A stretch of DNA of 64,000 bases from VRUE01 sp035318745 (GCA_035318745.1 DATHEA010000024.1:62001-126000); one strand, 5' to 3'. Shown: positions 23,203 to 31,476, numbered from the stretch's first letter. Translations and numbers: made by a program. Notes: a model not told the origin generated them from the letters alone.

Positions 23203-23658
23203 ATGCGTGTTTCAGCGAAGGCCGATTACGCCGTCCGTGCCGCAGCCGAGCTTGCTGCGGCCGGCGACGAGCCCGTCAAGGGCGAGCGACTGGCCGACGC
23301 GCAGGACATCCCGTTGCAGTTTCTCGAGCACATCCTGCTGGAGCTGAAGCACCACGGCATCGTCCGCGCCCGCCGCGGCGCCAAGGGCGGCTACTGGCTC
23401 GCCAAGCCGGCCGACGAGGTGACGATCGCCGACGTCGTCCGCGCGGTCGAGGGCCCGATCGCCCACGTGCAGTCCTCGCCGCCCGAGGCGATCGAGTACC
23501 GCGGCCACGCCGAGCACCTGCAGGAGGTCTGGATCGCCGTGCGCGCCAACCTCCGCGCCGTCCTAGAGCACGTCACCCTCGCCGACCTGGTAGCCGGCGA
23601 GCTCCCGGCCGAGATCAGGGACCTCGCCGCCGAGCCCGACGCCTGGGCCCCTCGCTAG
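23203..23658 (+). CDS. Rrf2-family transcriptional regulator lacking iron-sulfur cysteines
   Basis: 151 residues. Winged helix with MRVSAKADYAVRAAAEL, the recognition region LEHILLELKHHGIVRARRGAKGGY and the wing ADEVTIADVVRAVEGPI. The segment where IscR and NsrR carry three cysteines (after about residue 85) has none, as in CymR, the cysteine-metabolism regulator of Firmicutes. Between a TauE exporter and a sulfate transporter operon it probably controls sulfur uptake (inference). A paralogue, equally cysteine-free, is at 36878. Confidence 0.88.
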   Translation: MRVSAKADYAVRAAAELAAAGDEPVKGERLADAQDIPLQFLEHILLELKHHGIVRARRGAKGGYWLAKPADEVTIADVVRAVEGPIAHVQSSPPEAIEYRGHAEHLQEVWIAVRANLRAVLEHVTLADLVAGELPAEIRDLAAEPDAWAPR

Positions 23659-23677
23659 AAGCTCCCGGCGAAGCGCC

Positions 23678-23824
23678 CCTCGGGCGGGTGGCGTGGGTAG
23701 GGGGTGTCCGGTCCGAAGCGGCGTCCTCTTTTTCGCCCACGGCTCAGCGAGAGAGGCACTGTCATCTGGCGAAAAACCCAGCGCCGGACCGGACACCCCC
23801 TACCCACGACAGGACCCGCCCGCC
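23678..23824. repeat. Palindromic repeat A, copy 3, with a B-type core nested inside
   Basis: The outer ends match copies 1 and 2 (CCTCGGGCGGGTGGC ... GACAGGACCCGCCCGCC) and the stem GTGGGTAGGGGGTGTCC extends through GGTCCG for 23 perfect pairs. The loop is replaced by a segment (23716-23784) that runs GGCGTCCTCTTTTTCGCC ... GGCGAAAAACCCAGCGC, the reverse complement of the core of repeat B at 9051-9173. It lies between the Rrf2 gene and the sulfate operon. Confidence 0.82.
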
Positions 23825-23843
23825 AGGACCCCTGAGCAATTCC

Positions 23844-23873
23844 TTACTTTGCTGATCGACTTTCTGCTAAGGT
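23844..23873 (+). promoter_or_regulatory. Possible promoter of the sulfate uptake operon
   Basis: TTACTT and TAAGGT separated by 18 bases, about 50 bases before the ATG at 23925. The -35 is weak, which is compatible with control by an activator or with a conditional repressor such as the nearby Rrf2 protein. Confidence 0.35.
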
Positions 23874-23924
23874 GCCCGCCTTCATTCCTAATCAACTTCA
23901 TCAAGAAAGAAGGGAAGGGGTTAG

Positions 23925-24962
23925 ATGACGAACCCTGGTAAGGGCAGGAAGACGATCGGATTGGGCTTTGTGACCGCGCTGCTCGCGCTGGTCGCCCTCG
24001 CGGTGACCGGCTGCGGCAGCAGCAGCGACTCGAACTCGAGCTCCTCGGGCGGCGGCAAGCTCGACGTGGTCGGCTACTCGACCCCCGAATCCGTCTACCA
24101 GGAAGACCTGGAGCCTGGCTTCGAAGCCACCTCGCAGGGCAACGGCGTCAGCTTCAGCAACTCCTTCGGCGCCTCCGGCGACCAGAGCCGCGCGGTGGTC
24201 GCCGGCCAGCCCGCCTCTGTCGTCCACTTCTCCCAGGCCGGCGATATGGAACGCCTGGTCGAAGAAGGGGAACTCGTCTCCAAAGATTGGAACAAGCAGA
24301 AGTACGACGGGATCGCCGAGGACTCCGTCGTCGTGATCGTCACCCGCAAGGGGAACCCGGAGGGGATCAAGTCCTTCGATGACCTGCTCAGCAAGGAAGT
24401 CGATGTGATCACGCCCAACCCATTCAGCTCCGGCTCCGCTCGCTGGAACATCATGGCCGTCTACGGCACCCTGATCCACGAGGGCAAATCGGAAGCCGCG
24501 GCGCTCGAAGGGGTCAAGACGCTGCTTGAAAAGACCGTCGTCCAGCCCGGCAGCGGCCGCGACGCGCTCGCAGCCTTCACCCAGGGCGAGGGCGACGTCC
24601 TGCTCAGTTACGAGAACGAGGCGATCAAGGCGCAGGACGAAGGCGAGGACGTCGAATACGCGATCCCGCCGAGCACGATCCAGATCGAAACGCCGATCGC
24701 TGTCACCAAGGACGCGCCGGCTGCAGCGCAGGCCTTCCTCGACTACGTCTGGTCGGACGCCGGGCAGGAAATCTGGGCTGAAAACGGCTACCGCCCGGTC
24801 AACCCGAAGTTGGTAGACCCCAAGCAGTTCCCGACCCCCAAGGACCTGTTCAAGATCGCCGAGTTCGGTGGCTGGAGCAAGGTCAACGACGATTTCTTCG
24901 ACGACGAAAGCGGCAAGGTCGCCGCGATCGAGAAGGAACTCGGGGTCTCGACGAGCGGCTAG
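23925..24962 (+). CDS. sbp: Sulfate ABC transporter substrate-binding lipoprotein
   Basis: 345 residues. Lipoprotein signal with lipobox VTGC, then a Ser/Gly-rich tether. The mature part matches sulfate-binding proteins: the start LDVVGYSTPESVYQEDLEPGF (two phrases), FSNSFGASGDQSRAVVAGQPA, VITPNPFSSGSARWNIMAVYG, and the late block AENGYRPVNPKLV. These loops provide the buried hydrogen-bond ligands for sulfate in Sbp/CysP. GAAGGGAAGGGG precedes the ATG. It is the first gene of a four-gene operon with CysT, CysW and CysA. Confidence 0.92.
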   Translation: MTNPGKGRKTIGLGFVTALLALVALAVTGCGSSSDSNSSSSGGGKLDVVGYSTPESVYQEDLEPGFEATSQGNGVSFSNSFGASGDQSRAVVAGQPASVVHFSQAGDMERLVEEGELVSKDWNKQKYDGIAEDSVVVIVTRKGNPEGIKSFDDLLSKEVDVITPNPFSSGSARWNIMAVYGTLIHEGKSEAAALEGVKTLLEKTVVQPGSGRDALAAFTQGEGDVLLSYENEAIKAQDEGEDVEYAIPPSTIQIETPIAVTKDAPAAAQAFLDYVWSDAGQEIWAENGYRPVNPKLVDPKQFPTPKDLFKIAEFGGWSKVNDDFFDDESGKVAAIEKELGVSTSG

Positions 24963-24974
24963 CCGCGAGGAAGC

Positions 24975-25874
24975 ATGGAGGGTCACCCGGCAACCATTCC
25001 TACGGCGCCGTCCGGGGCGGGCATCCGCCTGCCCGGGGTCGGCGTCGGTCTCGGCAGGGGAGTGATCGTCCTCTACCTGTCGCTGATCGTGATGCTGCCG
25101 CTGGCGGCGGTGCTCGACGAATCGCTCAGCGGCGGCATCGGCGCCTTCTGGGACGCGGTCACCGGCGCCGAGTCGATGGCGGCGCTGAAGCTGACCGTGA
25201 TCAGCTCGCTGATCGTCGTCGCGATCAACGCCTTCTTCGGCACGATCATCGCCTGGGTCCTCGTCCGCGACGAGTTCCCTGGCAAGGGTGCCGTCAACGC
25301 CTTGATCGACCTGCCCTTCGCGCTGCCGACGATCGTTGCCGGCCTCACCCTGCTCACCCTTTACGGGTCCGAAAGCCCGTTCGGTCTCGACATCGCCTTC
25401 ACCAGGGCCGCGATCGTCGTCGCCCTCTGCTTCGTCACCCTGCCCTTCATCACCCGCGCTGTTCAGCCGCTGCTGATGGAGATGGATCGCGAGATGGAGG
25501 AGGCGGCGACCTCGCTTGGTGCCGGCGGCTTCACCGTCTTTCGGCGGATCATCTTCCCCAACCTCCTTCCCGGCATCCTTGCCGGCGCCCTGCTCGCCTT
25601 CGCCCGGGCGCTCGGCGAGTATGGCTCGCTGATCCTGATCTCGGGCAACATCCCCTTCAAGACCGAGGTCTCCTCGGTCTTCATCCGCAGCCAGATCGAG
25701 TCCGGCAACGTTGCCGGCGCCTCCGCCGTCTCGGTCGTCCTGCTGGCCATCTCGCTGCTGCTGCTGATCGCGGTCAGCCTCCTGGTCCGCTGGAGCGCGA
25801 GCAATCAACCTGGGATTCTCTCTCGGGCCGTCAACCGGATCATCTCCCGCAGCCAGGTCGGGGGAGGTCCCTGA
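24975..25874 (+). CDS. cysT: Sulfate ABC transporter permease CysT
   Basis: 299 residues, about six helices. CysT-type features are the early EALSGG-like phrase DESLSGGIGAFWDAV, the motif DLPFALPTIVAGLTLLTLYG and the EAA loop EMEEAATSLGAGGFTVFRRI. Starts 12 bases after the sbp stop. Its stop overlaps the cysW start (TGATG), so synthesis is coupled. It forms the channel with CysW. Confidence 0.92.
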   Translation: MEGHPATIPTAPSGAGIRLPGVGVGLGRGVIVLYLSLIVMLPLAAVLDESLSGGIGAFWDAVTGAESMAALKLTVISSLIVVAINAFFGTIIAWVLVRDEFPGKGAVNALIDLPFALPTIVAGLTLLTLYGSESPFGLDIAFTRAAIVVALCFVTLPFITRAVQPLLMEMDREMEEAATSLGAGGFTVFRRIIFPNLLPGILAGALLAFARALGEYGSLILISGNIPFKTEVSSVFIRSQIESGNVAGASAVSVVLLAISLLLLIAVSLLVRWSASNQPGILSRAVNRIISRSQVGGGP

Positions 25875-26740
25875 TGACCGCCAGGGCGCCAGCCAAGTGG
25901 GGCTTGCGCACCCTCGCCTTCGGCTACCTCGGCCTGCTCCTGCTCGCTCCGGTCGGCCTGATTTTCTGGAAGACCTTCGAACATGGGCTCGGCCCGCCGA
26001 TCGATGCGATGACCTCGCCCGATGCGCTGCACGCGATCTGGTTGACGCTGCTGATGGTCGCCGTCGCCGTGCCGCTCAACACCGTCTTCGGCGTCGGCTG
26101 TGCGCTGCTGCTCGTCCGCTACAAGTGGAAGGGCAACGCGGTGATCGACGGGATCATCAACCTTCCCTTCGCGATCTCGCCGATTGTGATCGGCCTCTCG
26201 CTCTTCCTCCTCTATGGCAACGCCGGCTGGTTCGGCCCGACCCTCTCCGAATGGGGGATCAAGGTCCTCTTCTCGACCCCGGGAATGATCCTCGCCAGCA
26301 TCTTCGTATCGCTGCCCTTTGTCGTGCGTGAGGTGGTCCCTGTTCTGCAGGAGATCGGCACCGAGCAGGAGCAGGCCGCCTCGACTCTCGGCGCCAACGC
26401 TTGGCAGACGTTCTGGCGCATCACCCTGCCGGCGATTCGCTGGGGTGTCGCCTACGGGGTCGTGCTGACCACCGCCCGCGTCCTCGGCGAGTTCGGCGCG
26501 GTGACGATCGTTTCGGGGTTGATTTCCGGCCAGACCGAGACCCTGCCGCTCTTCGTCGCCAAGTCTTTTGAGCAGTTCAACGAGCAGGCGGCCTACGCCG
26601 GCGCGATCGTGCTCGCTCTGCTCGCTCTGACCACGCTGCTGCTGATGAGCGTCGGCGGCCGCAAAGCCAAGGCCAGTGGTCCGATCCCGATTGCGGGGGA
26701 CACCACAATCTCAATGTCCAATGCGAAGGAGGGTTCCTGA
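25874..26740 (+). CDS. cysW: Sulfate ABC transporter permease CysW
   Basis: 288 residues. CysW signatures: KTFEHGLGPPIDAMTSPDAL, INLPFAISPIVIGLSLFLLYG and the EAA loop TEQEQAASTLGANAWQTFWR. About six helices are visible and the N-terminus is short. Start and stop both overlap neighbours (TGATG at 25872-25876 and 26738-26742). Confidence 0.92.
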   Translation: MTARAPAKWGLRTLAFGYLGLLLLAPVGLIFWKTFEHGLGPPIDAMTSPDALHAIWLTLLMVAVAVPLNTVFGVGCALLLVRYKWKGNAVIDGIINLPFAISPIVIGLSLFLLYGNAGWFGPTLSEWGIKVLFSTPGMILASIFVSLPFVVREVVPVLQEIGTEQEQAASTLGANAWQTFWRITLPAIRWGVAYGVVLTTARVLGEFGAVTIVSGLISGQTETLPLFVAKSFEQFNEQAAYAGAIVLALLALTTLLLMSVGGRKAKASGPIPIAGDTTISMSNAKEGS

Positions 26741-27780
26741 TGGGAATCGCAGTCGAGGGAGCGCGTAAGCGCTTCGGTGACTTTCAGGCTCTTGACGACG
26801 TCTCGATTGACGTGCCCGACGGCTCGTTAACGGCGCTGCTCGGGCCGAGCGGCAGCGGCAAGTCGACCTTGCTGAGGGCGATCGCCGGGCTGGAGAATCT
26901 CGATGCCGGCCAGGTGGTGATCAATGGCCAGGACGCGACTAAGACGCCCGCGCAGAAGCGCGAGGTCGGCTTCGTCTTCCAGCACTACGCCGCTTTCAAG
27001 CACATGACGGTGTTCGGCAACGTCGCCTTCGGTCTCAAGATCCGCAAGTGGGACAAGCCGCAGATCGGCGATCGGGTGCACGAGCTGCTGCGCCTCGTCC
27101 AGCTCGACGGCCTCGCCGAGCGCTACCCCGACCAGCTCTCCGGCGGCCAGCGGCAGCGCATGGCGTTGGCTCGGGCGCTGGCGGTGCAGCCGCAGGTGCT
27201 CTTGCTCGACGAGCCCTTCGGCGCGCTCGACGCCAAGGTCCGCAAGGACCTGCGTACCTGGCTGCGGCGCCTCCACGACGAGATGCACGTGACGACGATC
27301 TTCGTCACCCACGACCAGGAGGAGGCGATGGACGTCGCCGGCCAGCTGGTCGTGATGAACGAGGGCCGGGTCGAGCAGTCGGGCAGTGCCGACGACCTCT
27401 ACGACCACCCCGCCAACGAGTTCGTGATGAGCTTCGTCGGCGAGGTCAACCGGTTGGGCGAGCACTTCGTACGGCCGCACGACATGGAAGTCGTGCTCGA
27501 CGCCGACGAGCGGACCGAGGAGGCGATGGTGCAGCGCATCGTCGCCCTCGGTTTCGAGATCCGGGTCGAGTTCGTGCTCGGTGACGGCACCGAGGTCTGG
27601 GCGCAGCTGACCCGCGCCGAGCTGCAGAAGCTCGAGCTGCGCGAAGGTCAGATCGTCCACCTGCGTCCCGGTCAGCTAAAGAGCTTCAGCGGTGATGTCC
27701 CGTCGTCCGGCGATCATGGGGCCTCGACTCCCCGCGACGGTCAGGACGACGACGACGCAGAGGTAACTGCAGCCGCCTGA
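26740..27780 (+). CDS. cysA: Sulfate ABC transporter ATPase CysA
   Basis: 346 residues. Walker A GPSGSGKS, Q-loop FVFQHYAAFKHMTVFGNVAFGL (FQHYAAFKHMTVFGN), signature LSGGQRQRMALARAL, Walker B VLLLDEPFGALDA, switch THDQEEAMDVA. The C-terminal part (about 235-315) is the TOBE-like regulatory domain with VRPHDMEVV. The tail is acidic and low complexity (DGQDDDDAEVTAAA). Last gene of the operon, followed by a strong hairpin. Confidence 0.93.
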   Translation: MGIAVEGARKRFGDFQALDDVSIDVPDGSLTALLGPSGSGKSTLLRAIAGLENLDAGQVVINGQDATKTPAQKREVGFVFQHYAAFKHMTVFGNVAFGLKIRKWDKPQIGDRVHELLRLVQLDGLAERYPDQLSGGQRQRMALARALAVQPQVLLLDEPFGALDAKVRKDLRTWLRRLHDEMHVTTIFVTHDQEEAMDVAGQLVVMNEGRVEQSGSADDLYDHPANEFVMSFVGEVNRLGEHFVRPHDMEVVLDADERTEEAMVQRIVALGFEIRVEFVLGDGTEVWAQLTRAELQKLELREGQIVHLRPGQLKSFSGDVPSSGDHGASTPRDGQDDDDAEVTAAA

Positions 27781-27789
27781 AGGGGCGAC

Positions 27790-27826
27790 GGGGCGGGGCG
27801 CGCTTTGCCGGGTGGCGCCCCGCCCC
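27790..27826. terminator. Bidirectional hairpin terminator
   Basis: GGGGCGGGGCGC and GCGCCCCGCCCC make a perfect 12-base-pair stem between the convergent stops at 27780 and 27837. Confidence 0.7.
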
Positions 27827-27836
27827 ATCTCGCCAT

Positions 27837-29480
27837 CTACGCTACGCGACGCTCGAAGGTCTTCTCCAGCGCGGTCTCGTCCTCCTCGCCGGCGACGGTC
27901 TTGTCGAGCCGGACGGTTGCCTCGCGACCATCGAGGTGGACGGTGCCGATCTGGTTGTCGAAGTAGGGCCCCTCGAGCAGGCGCCAGCGGATGCCCGGGT
28001 CGGGCGCTCCGGCCGCGTGCGCCAGGCCACGCGCCAGCGCCCCGAATGGGCGGGAGAAGCCGGCTCGAACCACTTTTCGCTCGCGCTCGTCCAGGGGGTT
28101 GCGGTACGGAGAGCAGACTGCCTGCAGCACCGTGCTCTTCATCTCGGCCTCGGGCTTGAAGGCGACGTCGCAGAGGTAGGCGTGGTGGACGTCGCCGGAG
28201 AGGATGACGATCGAGGCCGGAGCGCCACCGCGCTTGCCCGAGCCGACCTCTTCCAGCAGCTCGCGCAGGCGCTGGAAGGAGAATTGGAAGGAGGCCCAGT
28301 GGTCGAAGTCGACCGCCCGGCGCAGCTTCTCGCTGCCCTGGGCGACCAGCTCACCCCAGGCGCCGTCGCAGAGCCGCTCGTTCCAAGCCTCCAGATGGTG
28401 GAAGCCGGGGGAGAGGAGGTAGGGCACCGTGGTGGCGATCAGCAGGTGATCGAAGTCGCCGCTCGAGTGGTCGACGATCCAATCCCACACCTCGTCGTCG
28501 AACATCGAGCGGCGCTCGTCGGTGAGCACGCGGGCGGCGCGAGAGTCCATGAAGATCGCCCGCACTCCGTCGATGTCGCGGCAGAAGCTCCAGCGCGTGC
28601 CCGCGGCGGTGGTGTCGATGTCGTGGGCCCATTTCCGCAGCGCTTCGGTCGCGTCGCTGCTACCCCGCACCTGCTCATAGAGCTCACTGTCGTCCAGGTC
28701 GCGCGGCGAGAGGTTGCCGAGGTGCTGGTAGATCCAGTAGCTCATGATTCCGCCGACCGCGCGCTCGTGCCACCACTCCTTGCGGTCCATCTCGTCGTGC
28801 CAGGAGCGCGAGATGTTCCAGTCGTCGCTCATGTCGTGGTCGTCCCAGACCATCGAGGTGGAGACGGTCGAGAACAGCCAGCGGATCAGCGGGTCCTGCC
28901 AGGACTCGTGGTAGAGCCAGGTGTACTCCTCGAATTCGATCACCTCCTCGCCTGGGGGCCGGCTCGTATCGCGCCGCGCCCTGATGCGCTCGCGCGTCGC
29001 CGGCGAGCCCTCGTCGACGTAGACCTGGTCGCCGAGCAGGAAGAGCAGCTCTGGCCACTCGCTGCGGTCATGGCGGATCATCTGCCGGGCGAGGACGTGA
29101 AGCGCGTCGAGCTCGCGCCCGTCTCCGTCTTCGTCCTTGCTCTTCGTATAGGGCTCCTCGTGGGGGACGGCGACGCGGCAGGAGCCGAAGCAGATGTCCA
29201 TCGGCTTGCCCGGCCCGAAGGTACGGATCGCGCTTGGCGGCTGGTCGGAATCGGGCGGCGGCCAGCGCTGCTCGCCGTCCAGGGCGACCTCGTACTCGTA
29301 GAAGGCACCGGGCTCGAGGTCCTCGATGCGGACGAGTGCGTAGTGGTGGCCGCCGACGCCGAAGGTCTGCTCGCGGCGTCCGAGCACCTCGACCTCGCAG
29401 CGCTCGCTCGTCTCGACCCAGATCGTCGCCTCGGTTTCCGAGACGTAGCGGAGGAGCGGGCCGAGGAGAAGATCTGGCAT
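27837..29480 (-). CDS. PhoD-like alkaline phosphatase/phosphodiesterase
   Basis: 547 residues of the metallophosphatase-like PhoD family. N-terminal fibronectin-like part (LRYVSETEATIWVETSE), then the catalytic region with ICFGSCR, LFLLGDQVYVDEG, VWDDHDMSDDWN and ILSGDVHHAYLCDV, which supply the metal ligands. No signal peptide or Tat motif is visible, so unlike classical PhoD it may be cytoplasmic. The ATG at 29480 is chosen because AAGGAG lies eight bases upstream. Gene neighbours include the phosphate transporter 1 kb away. A 23-base perfect palindrome lies upstream, between this gene and the divergent small gene. Confidence 0.88.
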   Translation of the reverse strand: MPDLLLGPLLRYVSETEATIWVETSERCEVEVLGRREQTFGVGGHHYALVRIEDLEPGAFYEYEVALDGEQRWPPPDSDQPPSAIRTFGPGKPMDICFGSCRVAVPHEEPYTKSKDEDGDGRELDALHVLARQMIRHDRSEWPELLFLLGDQVYVDEGSPATRERIRARRDTSRPPGEEVIEFEEYTWLYHESWQDPLIRWLFSTVSTSMVWDDHDMSDDWNISRSWHDEMDRKEWWHERAVGGIMSYWIYQHLGNLSPRDLDDSELYEQVRGSSDATEALRKWAHDIDTTAAGTRWSFCRDIDGVRAIFMDSRAARVLTDERRSMFDDEVWDWIVDHSSGDFDHLLIATTVPYLLSPGFHHLEAWNERLCDGAWGELVAQGSEKLRRAVDFDHWASFQFSFQRLRELLEEVGSGKRGGAPASIVILSGDVHHAYLCDVAFKPEAEMKSTVLQAVCSPYRNPLDERERKVVRAGFSRPFGALARGLAHAAGAPDPGIRWRLLEGPYFDNQIGTVHLDGREATVRLDKTVAGEEDETALEKTFERRVA

Positions 29481-29524
29481 TGGCTTCTCCTTCCCGAAAT
29501 CCAATCTTTCCACGCCGCCTGCTA

Positions 29525-29547
29525 TTGTTGAGTTTGAAACTCAACAA
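29525..29547. promoter_or_regulatory. 23-base perfect palindrome, operator candidate for divergent genes
   Basis: Arms of 11 bases around a single central G: GTTGAGTTT, G, AAACTCAAC, extended by TT at the left and AA at the right. It lies between the PhoD-like gene (start 29480) and the small gene (start 29567). The form suits a MarR- or similar winged-helix dimer, but the regulator is not identified. Confidence 0.6.
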
Positions 29548-29566
29548 ACTCTAGAAAGGAGACGCG

Positions 29567-29767
29567 ATGAGCTCGAAAAGCACGACCAAGTTCACCTCGA
29601 GGGGCCGGCTCGCCGGCCTGGTTCGCGACGAGATCGGAGTCGGCACCGGCCCCAACCGGGCCAACCGCGCCGCCCAGCGCGGTCCGGGTCAGTCCGCGGT
29701 CGACGAGGCTCTGTACTACCGGGCTCGCCTGATCCTCGGCGATTCCCTGGCTCGTCCCACCCGCTGA
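29567..29767 (+). CDS. Small basic protein, unknown function
   Basis: 66 residues, no membrane segment. Two thirds are Arg, Gly, Ala and Asn (SRGRLAGLVRDEIGVGTGPN, then RANRAAQRGPGQSAVDEALY). The ATG at 29567 has an excellent ribosome site (AAAGGAG) seven bases upstream, and a perfect palindromic operator candidate sits 20 bases before, which argues for a real, regulated gene. I do not recognise a family. Confidence 0.6.
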   Translation: MSSKSTTKFTSRGRLAGLVRDEIGVGTGPNRANRAAQRGPGQSAVDEALYYRARLILGDSLARPTR

Positions 29768-29793
29768 GCGGGGAGGGTCCGATGACCAAGCGC

Positions 29794-29833
29794 GATACGG
29801 GCCACAGCGGACGTCGCCGCTGTGGCCCGTATC
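29794..29833. terminator. Bidirectional hairpin terminator
   Basis: GATACGGGCCACAGCGG, loop ACGTCG, and its perfect complement form a 17-base-pair stem between the convergent stops at 29767 and 29850. Confidence 0.75.
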
Positions 29834-29849
29834 TGACCCGGCCGATCGC

Positions 29850-30515
29850 CTATTTGCCGGCTTTCGCCGGGGGCGCTTCGGCAGCTTCCGGGGCTTCAGG
29901 CGGCTGCGGGTAGGCCTGGACTGCCAGGTTCCAGCCCCTCAGTGCGAAGCTGACTTTGGCGGCCCCCGCGTACTGGACCGCGACCGTGTGCCCGCCTTTG
30001 CCCAGCACGGTGGTCTGGGTGACCGTGTGGATCAGGGCGGCGGTTTTCGGCGAGCTGACAGTCGCCGGGGCAAAGTTGACTTTGCCCGTCGATTGCCCGT
30101 CGACCAGGATCTGTATCGGGCAGGCAAGTTCTACCGTTGGTTTTTCGGCGATGCAAGTCGCCTGACCCGAGAACGTGATCACGGCCGGTGCGTTCCCTTT
30201 CGTCGCAAACGAGGTGAAGGCGGTCGGGATGTAGCCGGCCGTCGTCGCCGTGGCTTCGAAGGGCGCCGTGCCCGCCGCGATTCCGACGACAGGGGCCAGC
30301 GGCGTGTCGGCTTTCTTCACGAACAGATTGTCGGCGGCCTTTTTCCTCAGGTAGAGCCCGCTCGCTTTCTTGTTGGTCAGGTAGAGATGTGCAGCTTTCT
30401 GGCTCGTCAGGAAGGACCCGGCGAACGATGGGCTGACCGCTACCGCAGCGGCAAGCGCCGCGGCCACCGCGACGACGAGTGCGGCGCGGGGTCTGGACAG
30501 TCTTCTTCTCAGCAA
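29850..30515 (-). CDS. Secreted protein with repeated hydrophobic YL motifs, unknown function
   Basis: 221 residues. Signal sequence LLRRRLSRPRAALVVAVAAA with cleavage near SFAGS. A stretch follows with repeated SQKAAHLYLTNKKASGLYLR KK-like units (AAHLYL, ASGLYL, ADNLFV), which resembles low-complexity linkers of Solirubrobacterales exported proteins. The remainder is a beta-rich domain with two cysteines (ATCIAEKPTVELACPIQ). The start is a TTG at 30515, chosen because GGAGG ends five bases upstream. A good promoter lies at 30573-30600. The tail is Pro/Glu/Ala rich. Confidence 0.65.
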   Translation of the reverse strand: MLRRRLSRPRAALVVAVAAALAAAVAVSPSFAGSFLTSQKAAHLYLTNKKASGLYLRKKAADNLFVKKADTPLAPVVGIAAGTAPFEATATTAGYIPTAFTSFATKGNAPAVITFSGQATCIAEKPTVELACPIQILVDGQSTGKVNFAPATVSSPKTAALIHTVTQTTVLGKGGHTVAVQYAGAAKVSFALRGWNLAVQAYPQPPEAPEAAEAPPAKAGK

Positions 30516-30550
30516 TTGAACCTCCGTGTCAGGGCCGCCGGGCCAGGCCT

Positions 30551-30563
30551 TCTTTAGTAAAGA
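30551..30563. promoter_or_regulatory. Small palindrome upstream of the secreted-protein gene and pstS
   Basis: TCTTTA, G, TAAAGA. It lies in the divergent region between the secreted protein (start 30515) and pstS (start 30652), just downstream of the minus-strand -10 box, where a repressor would act. Confidence 0.3.
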
Positions 30564-30572
30564 GGTCAATAA

Positions 30573-30600
30573 AGTATAGAAGCTGGTAGGGTCTTGTCGA
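30573..30600 (-). promoter_or_regulatory. Promoter for the secreted-protein gene
   Basis: On the minus strand TCGACA and TATACT are separated by 16 bases, giving a leader of about 50 bases before the TTG at 30515. On the plus strand the same region has GGTCAA and TAGGGT 17 bases apart, a weak candidate for pstS. No clear Pho box direct repeat was found. Confidence 0.45.
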
Positions 30601-30651
30601 GTAAGGCACTCAACAAGCTCCAGAACCCGGCAGGAAAGGAAGTACATACGC

Positions 30652-31476
30652 ATGAGAAGCAAGACCCTCGCCCTGACGGCGATCGCCCTTCTGGGGCTAG
30701 CCGTGCCGGCGTCTGCCGGCGCCAAGACCCTGATCGGGTCTGGCTCGGTCGCAGCGCAGCCCGTGCTGCAGGCCCTGTTCGCCCAATACACGAAGGTGAC
30801 CAAAGGGAAGGTCAAGTTCGTCTACACCGCCAACGGCGGCAACGCCGGCGTCAAAGACGTCCAGAACGGAACCAGCCAGTTCGCCGGGCAGGCCCGCACG
30901 CCGCTCCCCAGCGATGCCGGCACGACCTACGTCAAGCTCTACCTCGACGGCCTCTGCATCGACGTCAACCCGAAGAACAAGCTGAGCGACATCAGCATCC
31001 AGCAGACCCACGACATCTACCGGGGCCTGATCACCAACTGGAGCGGGATCCCCGGCTCCGGGCTCGACACGACCATTGACCCGGTCGGTCGCGACACCAA
31101 TGGAGGGACGTACAACTTCTTCCTGCAGGCGGTCCTCAACAACGAACCGCCGGCGTCAAACGTCAACGCGCTGACCGCCGACGGCCTCGTCGTCAACGCG
31201 GTCAAGCAGGACCCGAACGCGATCGGCTACGACGGGCTTGCCTGGCAGGGCAAAGGCCAGAAGGCGCTGAAAGTGAACGGTGTCCCCTGCGTGTCCTCGA
31301 AGATCAGCGTCGAGCCGCTCAAGTACCCGCTCTCGCGCTACATCTTCATCGTCCTGCCGACCGAAAACCCGAACCCGACGGTGCAGAAGTTCGTCGACTG
31401 GGCGCGCCGTGACCCGGTCGCCGGCGAAGTGATTGCCAAAGCCGGCGGTGTGGCCGCCTTCAACAAGAAGAAGTAG
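30652..31476 (+). CDS. pstS: Phosphate ABC transporter substrate-binding protein PstS
   Basis: 274 residues. Sec signal with cleavage near ASAGA; not a lipoprotein. The mature start TLIGSGSVAAQPVLQALFAQY is the PstS motif that contacts phosphate, followed by VKFVYTANGGNAGVKDVQNG and the conserved DPVGRDTNGGTYNFFLQAVL loop. It is on the short side for PstS. The ATG follows GGAAAGGAAG. It leads the operon pstSCAB and overlaps pstC (TAGTG). This places it under likely phosphate-starvation control, though no box was identified. Confidence 0.9.
   Translation: MRSKTLALTAIALLGLAVPASAGAKTLIGSGSVAAQPVLQALFAQYTKVTKGKVKFVYTANGGNAGVKDVQNGTSQFAGQARTPLPSDAGTTYVKLYLDGLCIDVNPKNKLSDISIQQTHDIYRGLITNWSGIPGSGLDTTIDPVGRDTNGGTYNFFLQAVLNNEPPASNVNALTADGLVVNAVKQDPNAIGYDGLAWQGKGQKALKVNGVPCVSSKISVEPLKYPLSRYIFIVLPTENPNPTVQKFVDWARRDPVAGEVIAKAGGVAAFNKKK

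Noticed and set aside
7671..23824. Palindromic repeats as a CRISPR array
   Set aside because: Copies are kilobases apart, palindromic, without regular spacers or cas genes.
30540..30651. Pho box upstream of pstS
   Set aside because: Only one GGTCAA-like half site is visible; no direct repeat in the expected 11-base register.
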